Assembly (NCBI GenBank): GCA_963755695.1
Contig: CAVWLB010000003.1
Coordinates: 62,001 to 126,000 of the forward strand
Origin: QHWT01 sp963755695
GTDB taxonomy: Bacteria > Acidobacteriota > Vicinamibacteria > Vicinamibacterales > 2-12-FULL-66-21
Direction of reading: 5' to 3'
Length of the DNA stretch: 64,000 bases
Program-made: the position numbers and the translations under genes
Notes under the pieces: generated by a model
What the model was told of the DNA's origin: nothing
The model's input: only the letters and a program-made list of their open reading frames with translations
Database searches by the model: none
In this document: positions 7,238-17,410 of the stretch, piece after piece
Layout: each line of letters opens with the position of its first letter
Numbering within the stretch: the stretch's first letter is position 1

Positions 7238-10100
7238 ATGCAGCCGGTGTCTGTGGACGGAAAATTCCTTCTGGCGGGCAACCGCCGGTTCCTCATCAAA
7301 GGCGTCACCTACGGAACGTTCGCGCCTCGGCGCGACGGGTTTCACTACCCCGATGACGCTCGCTTCGATCAGGATCTCTCGAACATTGCCGCGGCCGGGT
7401 TCAATACGGTTCGCGTCTATACGCCGCCACCGCAATCCTTCCTCGATCGAGCGCAAGCCGCGGGACTGCGGGTGATGGTCGGCCTGCCGTGGACGCAACA
7501 CATCGCGTTCCTCGACGACCGCGCCATGACCGAAACCATCCGGCGGCAAATCACCGGTCAGGTCCGAGAACTGGCGCGACATCCGGCGGTGCTGATGTTC
7601 GCGCTCGGCAACGAGATTCCTCCGGGCATCGTGCGCTGGCACGGGCGACGGCGAATCGAGCGATTCCTGCGGGAGCTGTGCGAGGACGCGCGCGACGTCT
7701 CGCCCGACGACTCTCTTCACCTACGTCAACTATCCGCCGACGAGCTATCTCGATCTGTCGGTCGTTCGATCTCTGCGCCTTCAACGTCTATCTCCATCGC
7801 GAGCCCGATCTGCGCGCGTATCTCGCGCAGCTGCAGAACATTTCCGGCTCAAAGCCGCTGCTGCTCGCCGAAGCGGGCGCCGACAGCATGCGCGAAGGGC
7901 TGGACGGCCAGGCGGCCATCACCGCCATGCACGTGCGCGCGGCATTCGAGGAAGGGGCATGCGGCGCGGTCGCGTTCGCGTGGACCGACGAATGGTGGCG
8001 GGGCGGATCCGAGATCGAGCGACTGGGCGTTCGGACTGGTCGATCGCGATCGGCGGCCGAAGCCGGCTTTCGCGGCCGTCTCGGCGGCCTTCCGAGATGC
8101 GCCGTTTGCTCCATCGGACCGCTCGGCGTGGCCATCGGTATCGGTCGTCGTCTGCGCCTACAACGCGGCCGACACCATTGTCGAGTGCCTCGCCTCGCTC
8201 GAGCGGCTGCACTATCCCGACTTCGAGGTCATCGTCGTCAACGACGGTTCGAAGGATGCGACCGGCGCGATCGCGCACGCCTGGGCCGATGGTCACGGGA
8301 GGCGCCGCGTGATCGACGTCGAGAACGGCGGTCTCAGCCGCGCCGCAACATCGGCCTGGCGCATGCGACCGGTGAGATCGTCGCCTACACCGACGCCGAC
8401 GTGCGCGTCGATCCGACTGGCTCACCTATCTCGTTCAGCCGTTTCTCAACTCCGAGGTCGTGGGATCCGGCGGTCCGAACATCCTGCCGGCGGACGATCC
8501 GCGCATCGCGCAGTGCGTCGCTCGCTCGCCGGGCGGCCCGACGCACGTGCTGCTCGACGATCGCATCGCCGAGCACGTGCCGGGCTGCAACATGGCGTTC
8601 CGTCGAGACGCGCTCGTGTCGATCGGCGGCTTCAATCCCATCTACCTGCGCGCCGGCGACGATGTGGATGTGTGCTGGCGACTGCAGGCGCGCGGATGGC
8701 AGATCGGGTTTGCGCCGGCGGCGCTCGTCTGGCATCACCATCGCGCCTCCGTCGGTGCCTACTGGCGGCAGCAGGTCGGCTACGGCGAAGGGGAAGCCTG
8801 GCTGGCGCTGAAGCATCCCGACAAATTCGTCGGTGGAGACATGCTCTGGCGCGGGCGGATCTACAGCGCGCTGCCGTTGGTCAGAGGCCTGTATCGCGAT
8901 CGGCTGAATACGGGATCGTGGGGCACCGCTTCGTTTCCATCGGTGTACAACCTCGGCGCCTCCGGTGTCTCGTACCTGCCGGCATCGGCCGGCTGGATGG
9001 TCCTGTCGCTGGTGCTGTTGGCCAGCGGCGCGCTGCTCGATCGCTGGTTTTCCGACGTCGCCACCGCGGCACTGGCACTGGGCGGGGCGGGAGTTGCCGC
9101 GTCGATTGCACGCGCGGCGCAGTTTGCGGTGGCCGCCGAGTTCCCGTCGGCGACCATCGGCCAGCGATTACTGATCGCGTGGCTCCATCTCTTGCAGCCG
9201 CTCGCGCGTCTTCGTGGACGGATCAGGGGCCGTTTCGCCACCCCTGCGGATCTCACCTCCTCGGCCGCGGCGACGACGGTAAAGGCTTTGCCCTCGATCG
9301 GCCGTGCGCTCGCGCTCACCGTCGGTATGCGTCTGGAGCGGCGTTTCTGGTCGGAATCGTGGACCTCCCTTCCCATTCTGCTCGAGCAGCTCGTGACCTC
9401 GCTCCGGCATCAGCGAGGCGCCGGGCGCGTCGACGTCGATGAAGGGTGGGCAGAGCGTTGGGACGTCGCGCTTCCGATTGGGGGCTTCGCCAGGCTCGAA
9501 GCGCGCGGCGTCGTCGAGGAACACGCGCGCGGCACCTGCCTGGTGCGAACCTCAACGCGCGTGCGTCCGACAGCCGTTGGAGTCGTGGCGCTCGCCGGTC
9601 TGGCGGCGGGGATTGCCGCAGCGATGCTGCTCGAGCGCTCGGGCAACAACGCCGGCTCGCTCGCCGTCGTCGTCTTTTGCGCCCTCACCCTCTTCTGGTC
9701 GCTCCGCCGGATCGTCCTCGCGAGCGCGCGTATGGGCGCGGCGGTGGACCAGGTAGCGATGGCGAGTGCGCTGTTTCCATTCGATGAACGACGGTCCTGG
9801 CGACCGGCTCTCGCGGGACTCGCCGCAGGCACGCTGCAAGCCGCGATGGTCATTGCCCTGGGTGCGTTCTTCGTCATGACCGCAGCACCGACGGTCTGGG
9901 ACGCAGCCGACGATTACTTCCCAGCGCGGGCGAGGCCGGCGGCGGCGATCGTGGCGCAACCCGTCTCGGTGGTGACCGAGCCCCCCACGGTCCGCGTCGC
10001 GAAAGCTCCAGAGCATCGCGCGACCAAAGCCGTACCGCCGCTGCACCAGCCAGTCGCGCGGCACGCGTCACCCCTAATCTCCGAACGCCGGCGAACCTGA
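7238..10100 (+). CDS. TIM-barrel glycoside hydrolase fused to GT2 glycosyltransferase, five frameshifts
   Basis: One gene of about 950 codons. Residues 1-300 form a glycoside-hydrolase TIM barrel of the GH2/GH5 kind: start of barrel VKGVTYGTFAP, acid/base GNEIPPG (Glu at about 126) and a candidate nucleophile in LLLAEAGAD. Residues 310-560 are a family-2 glycosyltransferase: SVVVCAYNAADTIVECL, VVNDGSKDATG, the DxD in AYTDADV, and GDDVDVCWRLQARGW. The last 350 residues have several membrane helices and a Pro/Ala-rich tail. Frames change near 7715, 7765, 8025, 8345 and 8412 with motifs preserved across each. It opens the glycan cluster and probably both builds and trims or transfers glycan at the membrane. 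Start ATG follows a ggag-containing leader. Confidence 0.7.
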
Positions 10101-10102
10101 CC

Positions 10103-11950
10103 ATGATCGATCTTTCGCTGGCCCGATGGATCGCATCCTACATGCGGCCCTACCGCTGGCGCCTCGCGCTGCTGACCCTGGTGTCGGTGGTGGAAGTGGC
10201 GGTTGGTGCGTTGACGCCGTGGCCCTTGAAAGTGGTCGTCGACAACGTCCTCTCGAGGCGACCGATGCCGGCCGGCATCTTCCACCTCTCGACCCTTGGC
10301 AATCATGTCAGTCCTGCGACCCTGCTCGGGATCGTGTTGCTGGCCGGTCTCGTGTTGCAGATCCTCGATCAGTGGGTCTCGATGCTGCATACGCAGATCC
10401 AGGTCGAGACCGGCCAGCGCATGGTGTTCGACCTCCGCGCGCGGTTGTTCGCTCACCTGCAGTCGCTCGACATGCGCCATCACATCACGGTCAGCGCCGG
10501 CGACGCCGTGTATCGGCTCGATGCCGACGCCTACTGGATCGACAACCTGGTGATGAGCGGGCTGTTCCCGCTGGGATCTGCGGCCCTCACGCTGATCGTC
10601 ATGTTGGCGATCCTCGTCAAGATCGACCCACGCTCGCGCTGCTCGCGCTGCTGGTCGTGCCGTTTCTGTACTGGCTGCTGCGTGTCTACACCGTCCGCTC
10701 GGCGACCGCGCCGAAAGCGTGAAGGAGCTCGAGTCGAAGCTCTCGAGCGGCTGTACGAAACGTTTTCCGCGATCCGGGTGGTGAAAAGCTTCGCCCGCGA
10801 AGGATACGAGCAGGATCGCTTCGCCGCGCGGGCGTCGGGTGCGATGCGGGCGCGCGTGCGGCTCACCTGGCAGGAGTCGCTGTTCTCCGTCGCGATCACC
10901 GCGATGACGATCCTCGGCACCGCGCTCGTCTTGTGGTCGGCGGCCTGCACGTGCTCCGCGGGCAGCTGACCATCGGCTCGCTGATGGTGGTGATCGCCTA
11001 TCTCGGCGCGGTGTATGGGCCGCTGTCGGCGATTGCGCACACCACGGGATCGCTGCAGGGGGCGCTGGCCAGCACGCGACGTGTTCGACGAATGTTCGCG
11101 CTGAAACCCGAGGTCAGCGACGGATCACCCGGATCGACCCGATCGACTGCCGAAACGCTGCAGGTCCGCGGGCACGTCACGTTCGAGAGCGTCGGCTTCG
11201 GCTACGAAGGGCACCGGCCGTGCTGCACGACATCAGCTTCGAGGCCAAGCCGGGCGAGATGGTCGCGCTCGTCGGCCTGACCGGCGCCGGCAAGACGACG
11301 CTGGTCAGCCTGATCCCGCGCTTCTACGACCCGACCGTCGGGCCGCGTGCTGATCGACGGCGTGGACGTGCGCGAGTACCGACCTGCGCGTCGCTGCGCG
11401 AGCGCATCGCCATCGTGCTGCAGGATCCGGTGCTGTTCCGCGGCACGATCGCCGACAACATGCGCTACGGCCGGCTCGACGCGACCGACGAGGAGGTCGA
11501 GGCGGCGCGCGCGCGCCGCGCACGCGCACGAGTTCGTCGCGCGCCTGCGAAGGGCTACGACACCGAGATCGCCGAAGCCGGCGGCGGCCTGTCGGGCGGC
11601 GAGCGCCAGCGGCTGAGCGTCGCGCGCGCGATCCTGAAGAACGCGCCGATCCTGATCCTCGACGAGCCGACCTCGTCGCTCGACGCGATCTCGGAAGAGA
11701 TCGTCTTCGCCGCGCTGCGGCGGCTGCGCGCCGGCCGCACGACGATCGTCATCGCGCACCGGCTGTCGACGGTCCGCGACGCCGACCGCATTCTGGTGCT
11801 CGACGGCGGACGGATTGCCGCGCAGGGCCGCCACGACGAGCTGCTTCGAGTCCAGCGAGCTGTACCGCCGGATGTGCGCGCGGCTCGTCGGTCGGCAAGT
11901 CGCTCGACGAGCCGGAGACGGTCGACGAGCTGACGCAGGAGGCGTCGTGA
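10103..11950 (+). CDS. ABC exporter, fused permease and ATPase, many frameshifts
   Basis: A half-transporter of about 610 aa of the MsbA/MdlB kind. The N-terminal six-helix region (YRWRLALLTLVSVVEVAVGALTPWPLKVVVDNVL, FDLRARLFAHLQSLDM) is followed by an ATPase with Walker A GLTGAGKTT, LSGGERQRLSVARAIL, Walker B ILILDEPTSSLD and the H-loop IVIAHRLSTV. Indels near 10629, 10693, 10745, 10937, 11218, 11340, 11374, 11515 and 11850 split the frame, most of them shortened C or G runs. The ATG is three bases after the previous stop, so it belongs to the glycan operon and most likely flips or exports the lipid-linked product. Its stop overlaps the next start (GTGA). Confidence 0.75.
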
Positions 11951-13075
11951 GAGATCCTGTTCGCCGGCATCATCGCCCGCTACCCGTTCGGCGGCGTCAC
12001 CTGGTGTTCGCTGATGTATCTGCTCGGCCTGCGCGCGCTCGGCCACGAGGTCTTCTACATCGAGGACACCGGCGAGTGCGTCTACGACCCGGTGCAGAAC
12101 ACGCGGGCACCGATCCGTCCTACGGCACGCGCTACATCCACGCCGCGCTCGAGCCGTTCGGCCTCGGCGACGCTGGTGCTTCGTCAACTACGACGGCAGC
12201 TACCACGGCGCCGTCGCGCGACGCGGTGCGCCGATTACTGCGCGGACGCCGATCTGTTCATCAATCTGTCGGGCGGCTCGTGGTTCTGGCGCGACGAGTA
12301 CGCGCGCATTCCGCGCAAGGTGTTCATCGATTCCGATCCCGGCGTTCACGCAGCTCGCGATCGCCAAGGCCGAGCCGTGGTACGTGGAGTTCTTCCGCGG
12401 TTCGATCACCTGTTCACGTTCGGCGCGAACATCGGCACGCCGGCGTGCACGGTGCCGACCGGCGACTTCACCTGGCACAAGACCTGGCAGCCGGTCGTGA
12501 CCTCGACGACTGGCGCACGGACGACAGCGCCGCGGCGCGATCGCTTCACGACGGTGATGACCTGGCAGATCGAGAGCTTCACCGACGTCGGCGGCAACAA
12601 GGACAGGAGTTCGTGCAGTTCATCGATCTGCCGTCGCGGACCGCCCAGCGCTTCGAGCTGGCGATCAACGGCCCGCAGACAGCTGCTGCGCGAGCACGGC
12701 TGGTCGACGCTGTCGACGCGATGGACGTCTCGCGCACGCCGGCCGACTACCGCGAGTTCATCCAGCGCTCGCGCGCCGAGTTCGGCGTCGCCAAGCACAC
12801 CTACGTCGCGACGCGGTCCGGCTGGTTCAGCGATCGCACCGAGTGCTATCTCGCCTCGGGCCGGCCGGCGCTCGTGCAGGACACCGGCTGGACGCGCGCA
12901 CCTGCCGTCCGGCGAAGGGCTGCTCGCCTTCTCGACGCCCGAGGAGGCTGTCGCCGGCATCGATCGCATCAACGCCGACTACGCCGCACCACGCGCGCCG
13001 CGCGGTGGAGATCGCGCGCGAGCACTTCGACGCCGAGACGCGTGCTGTCGTCGCTGCTCGAGAGGCATCGCGTGA
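11947..13075 (+). CDS. glycosyltransferase-like protein (CgeB/GT1-like), many frameshifts
   Basis: Pieced together from three frames, about 370 aa. The N-terminus reads ILFAGIIARYPFGGV, followed by YLLGLRALGHEVFYIEDTG, then DLFINLSGGSWFWRDEYARIPRKVFIDSDP, YREFIQRSRAEFGVAKHTYV and WFSDRTECYLASGRPALVQDTGW. The last pieces resemble the sugar-nucleotide-binding half of GT-B glycosyltransferases of the CgeB type. The indel density here is the highest in the window, so the exact residues are unreliable. The GTG start overlaps the ABC exporter stop and the TGA overlaps the next GTG, which places it firmly in the glycan operon. Substrate cannot be predicted. Confidence 0.55.
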
Positions 13076-14143
13076 GAGCCTTGCGAATCGCCCACATCGC
13101 GCCGGTCGCCACGACGCTTCCGCCGCCGAAGTCCGGATCGGTCGAGACGATGACGTCGCTGCTGACCGAGGGGCTGGTGCGCGCGGCCACGACGTCACGC
13201 TGTTCGCGACCGGCGATTCCCAGACGACCGCGACGGCTGCACGCGATCTATCCGCACGGCTACTGGCACGACGAGAAGATGTGGCCGTGGGAGCTCTACG
13301 AGATGCTGAACCTGGCGGCCGCCGTCGAGCGCGCCGCCGAGTTCGACATCATCCACTACGAGGCGGCGTACTACCCGATGTCGCTCGGCGTTCACGCGGC
13401 TCTCGCCGACGCCGATCCTGCAGACGCTGCACCATTCGCCGAGCCCGGCGGAAGTCCGGCTGTGGTCGCGCTATCCCGAAGCGCCGTTCGTCGCGATCTC
13501 GCACGAGCAGGCGCGCCTGCTGTCCGGCCTCAACGTCGTCGGACACGTGCTGCACGGCATCGACACCGACGCCTTCACGTTCAGCGAACGCCCGACGACT
13601 ACCTGCTGTTCCTCGGCCGCTTCACCGAAGGCAAGGGCGTGCTGCAGGCGATCGAGATCGCAAAGGCGCCGGGCTGCGGCTGATCCTCGCCGCGCCGAAG
13701 ACGAGTACTACCGCGAGAAGGTCGCGCCGCCTCGTCGACGGCAGCTTCGGTGATCTACGTCGGCGAAGTCGGATCACGAAGCGAAGGTCGCGCTGCTCGG
13801 CGGCGCGCGCGCGCTGCTCTACCCGGTGCAGGCGGGCGAGCCGTTCGGCCTGGTGCTCGCCGAAGCGATGGCCTGCGGCACGCCGGTCGCCGCGCTCGAT
13901 CGCGGCGCCGTGCGCGAAGTGGTCGACGATGGGCTGACCGGCGTCATCTTTGCCGACGAGCGCGAGCTCAGCGCCGGACTGCCGCGGGTCTTCGCTCTCG
14001 ATCGGCGCCGGGTCCGCGAGCGCGCGGTCGCGCGGTTCGGGGCGATGCGCATGGTCGACGAATACATCGCGGTCTACGAACGGTTGATCGATGCGACGGC
14101 TGACCTGAGCGACCGCCACGCCGCCGCATGGGGACGGGTGTGA
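13072..14143 (+). CDS. GT4-family glycosyltransferase, frameshifted
   Basis: About 355 aa after repair. N-terminal Rossmann half: LRIAHIAPVATTLPPPKSGSVETMTSLLTEGLV, FDIIHYEAAYYPMSL, and the HGIDTDAF turn. C-terminal half: DYLLFLGRFTEGKGVLQAIEIA, YVGEV, LLYPVQAGEPFGLVLAEAMACGTPVAALDRGAVREVV, which contains the EPFGLVLAEAMA motif (E-x7-E) that binds the nucleotide sugar in GT4 retaining enzymes. Shifts lie near 13185, 13220, 13405, 13595, 13665 and 13745. It is coupled to both neighbours by GTGA overlaps, ahead of a PIG-L deacetylase. Transfer of a sugar to the glycan made by this cluster is likely. Confidence 0.75.
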
Positions 14144-14949
14144 CACGGCGCATGGGCCCTCTCACCGGCCGGCGGCTCCTCGCCATCTTCGCGCATCCAG
14201 ACGACGAGTCGCTCGCGTGCGGGGGGACCCTGGCGTGGTGCGCGGCGCAGGGAGTGCGCGTGTCGCTGCTGTGCGTGACCCGCGGCGAGCTGGGCCAGCG
14301 TGCACCGGGGTCCAGCGACGAGCTGATCCCGCTCGGCACGATCCGCCACGGCGAGCTTCACGCCGCCGCCGAACGGCTGGGTATCGACGAGGTGATCGTC
14401 TTCGATCATCCCGACGGATCGCTCAACGGCGTCGACGAGGCGCAGTTCCGCAACGAGATGGTCGTCGCCATCCGTCACGTCCGCCCTGACGTCGTCATCA
14501 CCTTCGGCCCCGACGGCCTCTACTGGCATCCGGATCACGTCACCGTCCACGAGCGGGTCACCGAAGCGGTCGCGCAGCTGGGATCGACTGGGCCGGCGCT
14601 GTTTTACGTGGTGTTTGCCCCGGGCGTGATGCGCCGTGTGGTTGAAACCGCTCAAGCCAATCCGGCCGCGCCGTCCGACGTCTCGCTGTGGTCGCTCGAT
14701 CCGGACGCGTTCGGCGCGTGCGCGCCGGAGGCCACGCTGGTGATCGACGCGTCGGCCTTCACGTGCAGGAAGATCGAAGCACTACGCTGCCACCGCACCC
14801 AGGTGAGCGCCGGGAGCGCGTTCACCTGGCTGACCGCCGCCCAGGCGCAACAGTTGCTCGGTCACGAGCATTTCGTGCGCGCGTCTACCGGATACGCCGG
14901 TCCCACATTCCTCGACGCGTTGAGTCCCTCGTCGGCTTCGCTTTCATAA
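14140..14949 (+). CDS. PIG-L family N-acetylglucosaminyl deacetylase
   Basis: A 269-aa intact gene with the zinc site of the family: AHPDDE at about residues 18-23 and WHPDHVTVH at about 128-136, plus the LCVTRGELGQR loop. These zinc enzymes remove the acetyl group from GlcNAc-type sugars, as in GPI, mycothiol and bacillithiol pathways. The GTG start overlaps the GT4 stop; an ATG 12 bases upstream is also possible. Placement right after a GT4 resembles the BshA-BshB order of bacillithiol synthesis, but exporter, GT2, CgeB-like and GT87 neighbours fit deacetylation of a surface glycan better. This is the first frame-intact gene after a heavily broken stretch. Confidence 0.85.
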   Translation: MTRRMGPLTGRRLLAIFAHPDDESLACGGTLAWCAAQGVRVSLLCVTRGELGQRAPGSSDELIPLGTIRHGELHAAAERLGIDEVIVFDHPDGSLNGVDEAQFRNEMVVAIRHVRPDVVITFGPDGLYWHPDHVTVHERVTEAVAQLGSTGPALFYVVFAPGVMRRVVETAQANPAAPSDVSLWSLDPDAFGACAPEATLVIDASAFTCRKIEALRCHRTQVSAGSAFTWLTAAQAQQLLGHEHFVRASTGYAGPTFLDALSPSSASLS

Positions 14950-15006
14950 GATCGAGCGTACTCATCGCCGGCGCCAGCCGCGCAGCCCGGACCTGGTCAC
15001 GGTCAG

Positions 15007-16359
15007 GTGGGCGTGACGCGCGGATCGCCGATTTATAATCGCCGCTTGTCTTCCCTGATTCGTTACGGCGGGACCGCGACGATTGCGGCGCTCATCCTCC
15101 TCGCAGCAACGCAGGTCAGGCTCGGCACTGCGTGGTTCTTTGCCTTTGCGGCTGTGCCATGCATCGTGTACGCATTGCTGCTTCATCACCTGTTCGCCCG
15201 GCCGGATCTCCTCGAGCAGCCGATGCCGTCCGCCCGCCGCGCGCGACTGCTGACCACGGCCCTCCTCTTCGCGGTGGCGTTTCGCGTCCCGCTGGTCATC
15301 CCACGCGTCGGCGCGGACAACGACATGGTGCGCTACATATGGGATGGACGGGTGCAGCGCCTCGGCTACAACCCGTTCCTGGTGCTGCCCGCCGATCCCG
15401 CGATGCAGCAGACGCACACCGACGAGACGCGTCTCATGCCGAGCCGGCGAGCCAGGACGCCGTATCCCGCTGCGGCACAGCTCTTCTTCCGTCTCGTGGT
15501 CACGATCCACGAGTCGTCGCGCATGATGAAGATTGCACTGGTGCTGTGCGACCTGGCCACGATCTGGGTGCTGCTTGCCTGGCTGCGGGACACGCACCGG
15601 TCCGAATGGCTGGCGCTGGCCTATGCCTGGAATCCGCTGGTGATTCTGGAGGTCGCGCACAGCGGCCACATCGACGCCCTCGGGGCGCTCTGGATTGCGA
15701 TTGCGGCCTGGATGCTCAGCACCGGCCGCGGCATGCGAGCTGCCGTCGCCTTTGTGATCGCCGTCGCGACAAAACTTCTGCCGATCGTGCTCGTGCCGCT
15801 CTTCTGGAAACGGATCCGGATACGGGATGGGCTCGTCGCCGGACTCGTCTTGCTCGCGATGTATCTGCCGTTCTCGTCCGCGGGCACGGTTCCGCTCGGC
15901 GCCGTCCCGAACGTAGTGGCGTTCATTCGCTTCAATGGACCACTGTTCAAGGGACTGGCCGCGCTCACCAGCCCGCAGGGCGCGGCGGCGATCGCCGTGC
16001 TCTCCGGGCTCGCGGTTGCCACCTGGATGCGGTGGCAGCGGCCAGTAGACGATCCAGCGGCGTGGGCCTGGCCGATGGCTGTCGCGCTGGCCTGCTCGCC
16101 GGTGATCTATCCCTGGTACCTTCTATACTTCACGCCTTTCCTGTTTACGCCGTCCACGTTACCGCTGATTGTGTGGACCTACTCGGCCATTCCGGTCTAC
16201 ATCGTGTGGGAGCTCTCGAAGCACGGCCATCGCTGGTTCGTTCCCCCACCGGTGATGTGGATCGAGTTCGGGGTCGTCGTCACCACGATGACCTGGCTGG
16301 CGTTTCGCACCCGGCGACCCGCCAGGGTCTCGGGTGATTCCGCGCCGACCACGACATGA
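15007..16359 (+). CDS. GT87-like polyprenol-phosphate mannosyltransferase (DUF2029)
   Basis: A 450-aa integral membrane protein with about eleven hydrophobic helices. The early loop GADNDMVRYIWDGRVQRLGYNPF is diagnostic for the GT87/DUF2029 group, with acidic residues after the first periplasmic loop as in GT-C enzymes using polyprenyl-phosphate sugars; WNPLVILEVAHSGHIDALG and ACSPVIYPWYLLYFTPF are further conserved pieces. It should add a mannose-like sugar on the outer face of the inner membrane. It lies about 60 bases after the deacetylase, so it may share its transcript; a tataat just before an internal TTG start (about 15046) would also allow its own promoter. The GTG used here is therefore uncertain. 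Confidence 0.8.
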   Translation: MGVTRGSPIYNRRLSSLIRYGGTATIAALILLAATQVRLGTAWFFAFAAVPCIVYALLLHHLFARPDLLEQPMPSARRARLLTTALLFAVAFRVPLVIPRVGADNDMVRYIWDGRVQRLGYNPFLVLPADPAMQQTHTDETRLMPSRRARTPYPAAAQLFFRLVVTIHESSRMMKIALVLCDLATIWVLLAWLRDTHRSEWLALAYAWNPLVILEVAHSGHIDALGALWIAIAAWMLSTGRGMRAAVAFVIAVATKLLPIVLVPLFWKRIRIRDGLVAGLVLLAMYLPFSSAGTVPLGAVPNVVAFIRFNGPLFKGLAALTSPQGAAAIAVLSGLAVATWMRWQRPVDDPAAWAWPMAVALACSPVIYPWYLLYFTPFLFTPSTLPLIVWTYSAIPVYIVWELSKHGHRWFVPPPVMWIEFGVVVTTMTWLAFRTRRPARVSGDSAPTTT

Positions 16360-16393
16360 CGCGCGGATCTCACTGGTCACGGGGATCTCGATC

Positions 16394-17410
16394 GTGCTGA
16401 TTGCCGATACGCCTCGAGGATTGTTTTGCGAGGCCGGCAACTTCTACATCGATCCCTGGCAGCCGGTGGAGCGTGCGCTCATTACCCACGCGCACAGCGA
16501 TCACGCTCGCCCGGGGTCGGGCGCCTATCTCTGTGCGGCGCCGGGAGCCGCGGTGTTGCGCCACCGATTGCCCGAAGCCACGGTTGAAGTCCTGGCGTAT
16601 GGCGAAACGGTGTCGATTGACAACGTGCGCGTCTCGTTTCATCCGGCCGGACACATCCTCGGCTCGGCGCAGATCCGCCTGGAGCACGACGGCGAGATCT
16701 GGGTCGTATCGGGGGACTACAAGCGCGCTGCCGATCCAACCGCCACGCCGTTCGAGCCGCTCTCGTGTCATACCTTCATCACCGAAGCAACGTTCGCGCT
16801 GCCCATCTACACGTGGGATCCGAACGAGTCGGTGATTCAGGAGATCGTCGCCTGGTGGCATCGCAACCGCGAGGCCGAACAACCCTCGGTCCTGTTCTGC
16901 TACGTGCTCGGCAAGGCACAGCGAATCCTCGCGGAACTGCTTGATCGCGCAGACGAGCCGATCCGCCTGCACGGCGCGATGGCCGGGCTGACGGAGGCGT
17001 ATCGCGAGGCGGGCATCGAGTTGGCCAGGACCGAACGCATCGCCGAGGGCACACGGGGTAAAGCGCTGTCGCGCGCTCTGGTGCTTGCACCCATCTCGGC
17101 ACGCGGCACGCGCTGGATGCGGCGGCTGCCCAACGCGTCAACTGGGTTCGCGTCGGGGCTGATGCGCGTTCGCGGCGTGCGTCGCCAGCGGGCGTTCGAT
17201 CGCGGATTCGTCTTGTCCGACCATGCCGACTGGCCCTCGCTCCTCAACACAATCGAGGAGACGGGCGCGTCGCGGGTACTGGTCACCCACGGCTGGTCGG
17301 ATGTGCTCGCGCGGTTTCTGGCAGAACGCGGGCTAGAAACCGGCACGCTGCGTACGGCATTCGAAGGCGAGTTGGGAGAGCTCGCCTCAGATCCGGAGCT
17401 TCCCTCGTGA
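16394..17410 (+). CDS. ligase-associated DNA exonuclease, MBL/beta-CASP fold
   Basis: A metallo-beta-lactamase-fold nuclease of 338 aa that matches the ligase-associated DNA damage response exonuclease family. It shows the opening TPRGLFCEAGNFYIDPW, the metal motif THAHSDHARPG, a second His in HPAGHILGSAQIRLE, GDYK and a final VLSDHADWPSLL plus VTHGW. GTG at this site gives the usual N-terminus; the 20 residues encoded upstream are not family-like and overlap the previous stop. The TGA overlaps the start of the ligase (GTGA). The two enzymes should process and seal DNA ends in repair. In many bacteria two further partners, a DEXH helicase and a PdeM phosphoesterase, follow; they are absent here. 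Confidence 0.88.
   Translation: MLIADTPRGLFCEAGNFYIDPWQPVERALITHAHSDHARPGSGAYLCAAPGAAVLRHRLPEATVEVLAYGETVSIDNVRVSFHPAGHILGSAQIRLEHDGEIWVVSGDYKRAADPTATPFEPLSCHTFITEATFALPIYTWDPNESVIQEIVAWWHRNREAEQPSVLFCYVLGKAQRILAELLDRADEPIRLHGAMAGLTEAYREAGIELARTERIAEGTRGKALSRALVLAPISARGTRWMRRLPNASTGFASGLMRVRGVRRQRAFDRGFVLSDHADWPSLLNTIEETGASRVLVTHGWSDVLARFLAERGLETGTLRTAFEGELGELASDPELPS

Noticed and set aside
13072..14949. Bacillithiol synthesis genes bshA-bshB (GT4 followed by PIG-L deacetylase).
   Set aside because: The neighbours are an ABC exporter, a GT2 fusion and a GT87, no BshC-like ligase is visible, and the broken GT4 cannot be checked for the malate site. A surface-glycan role fits better.
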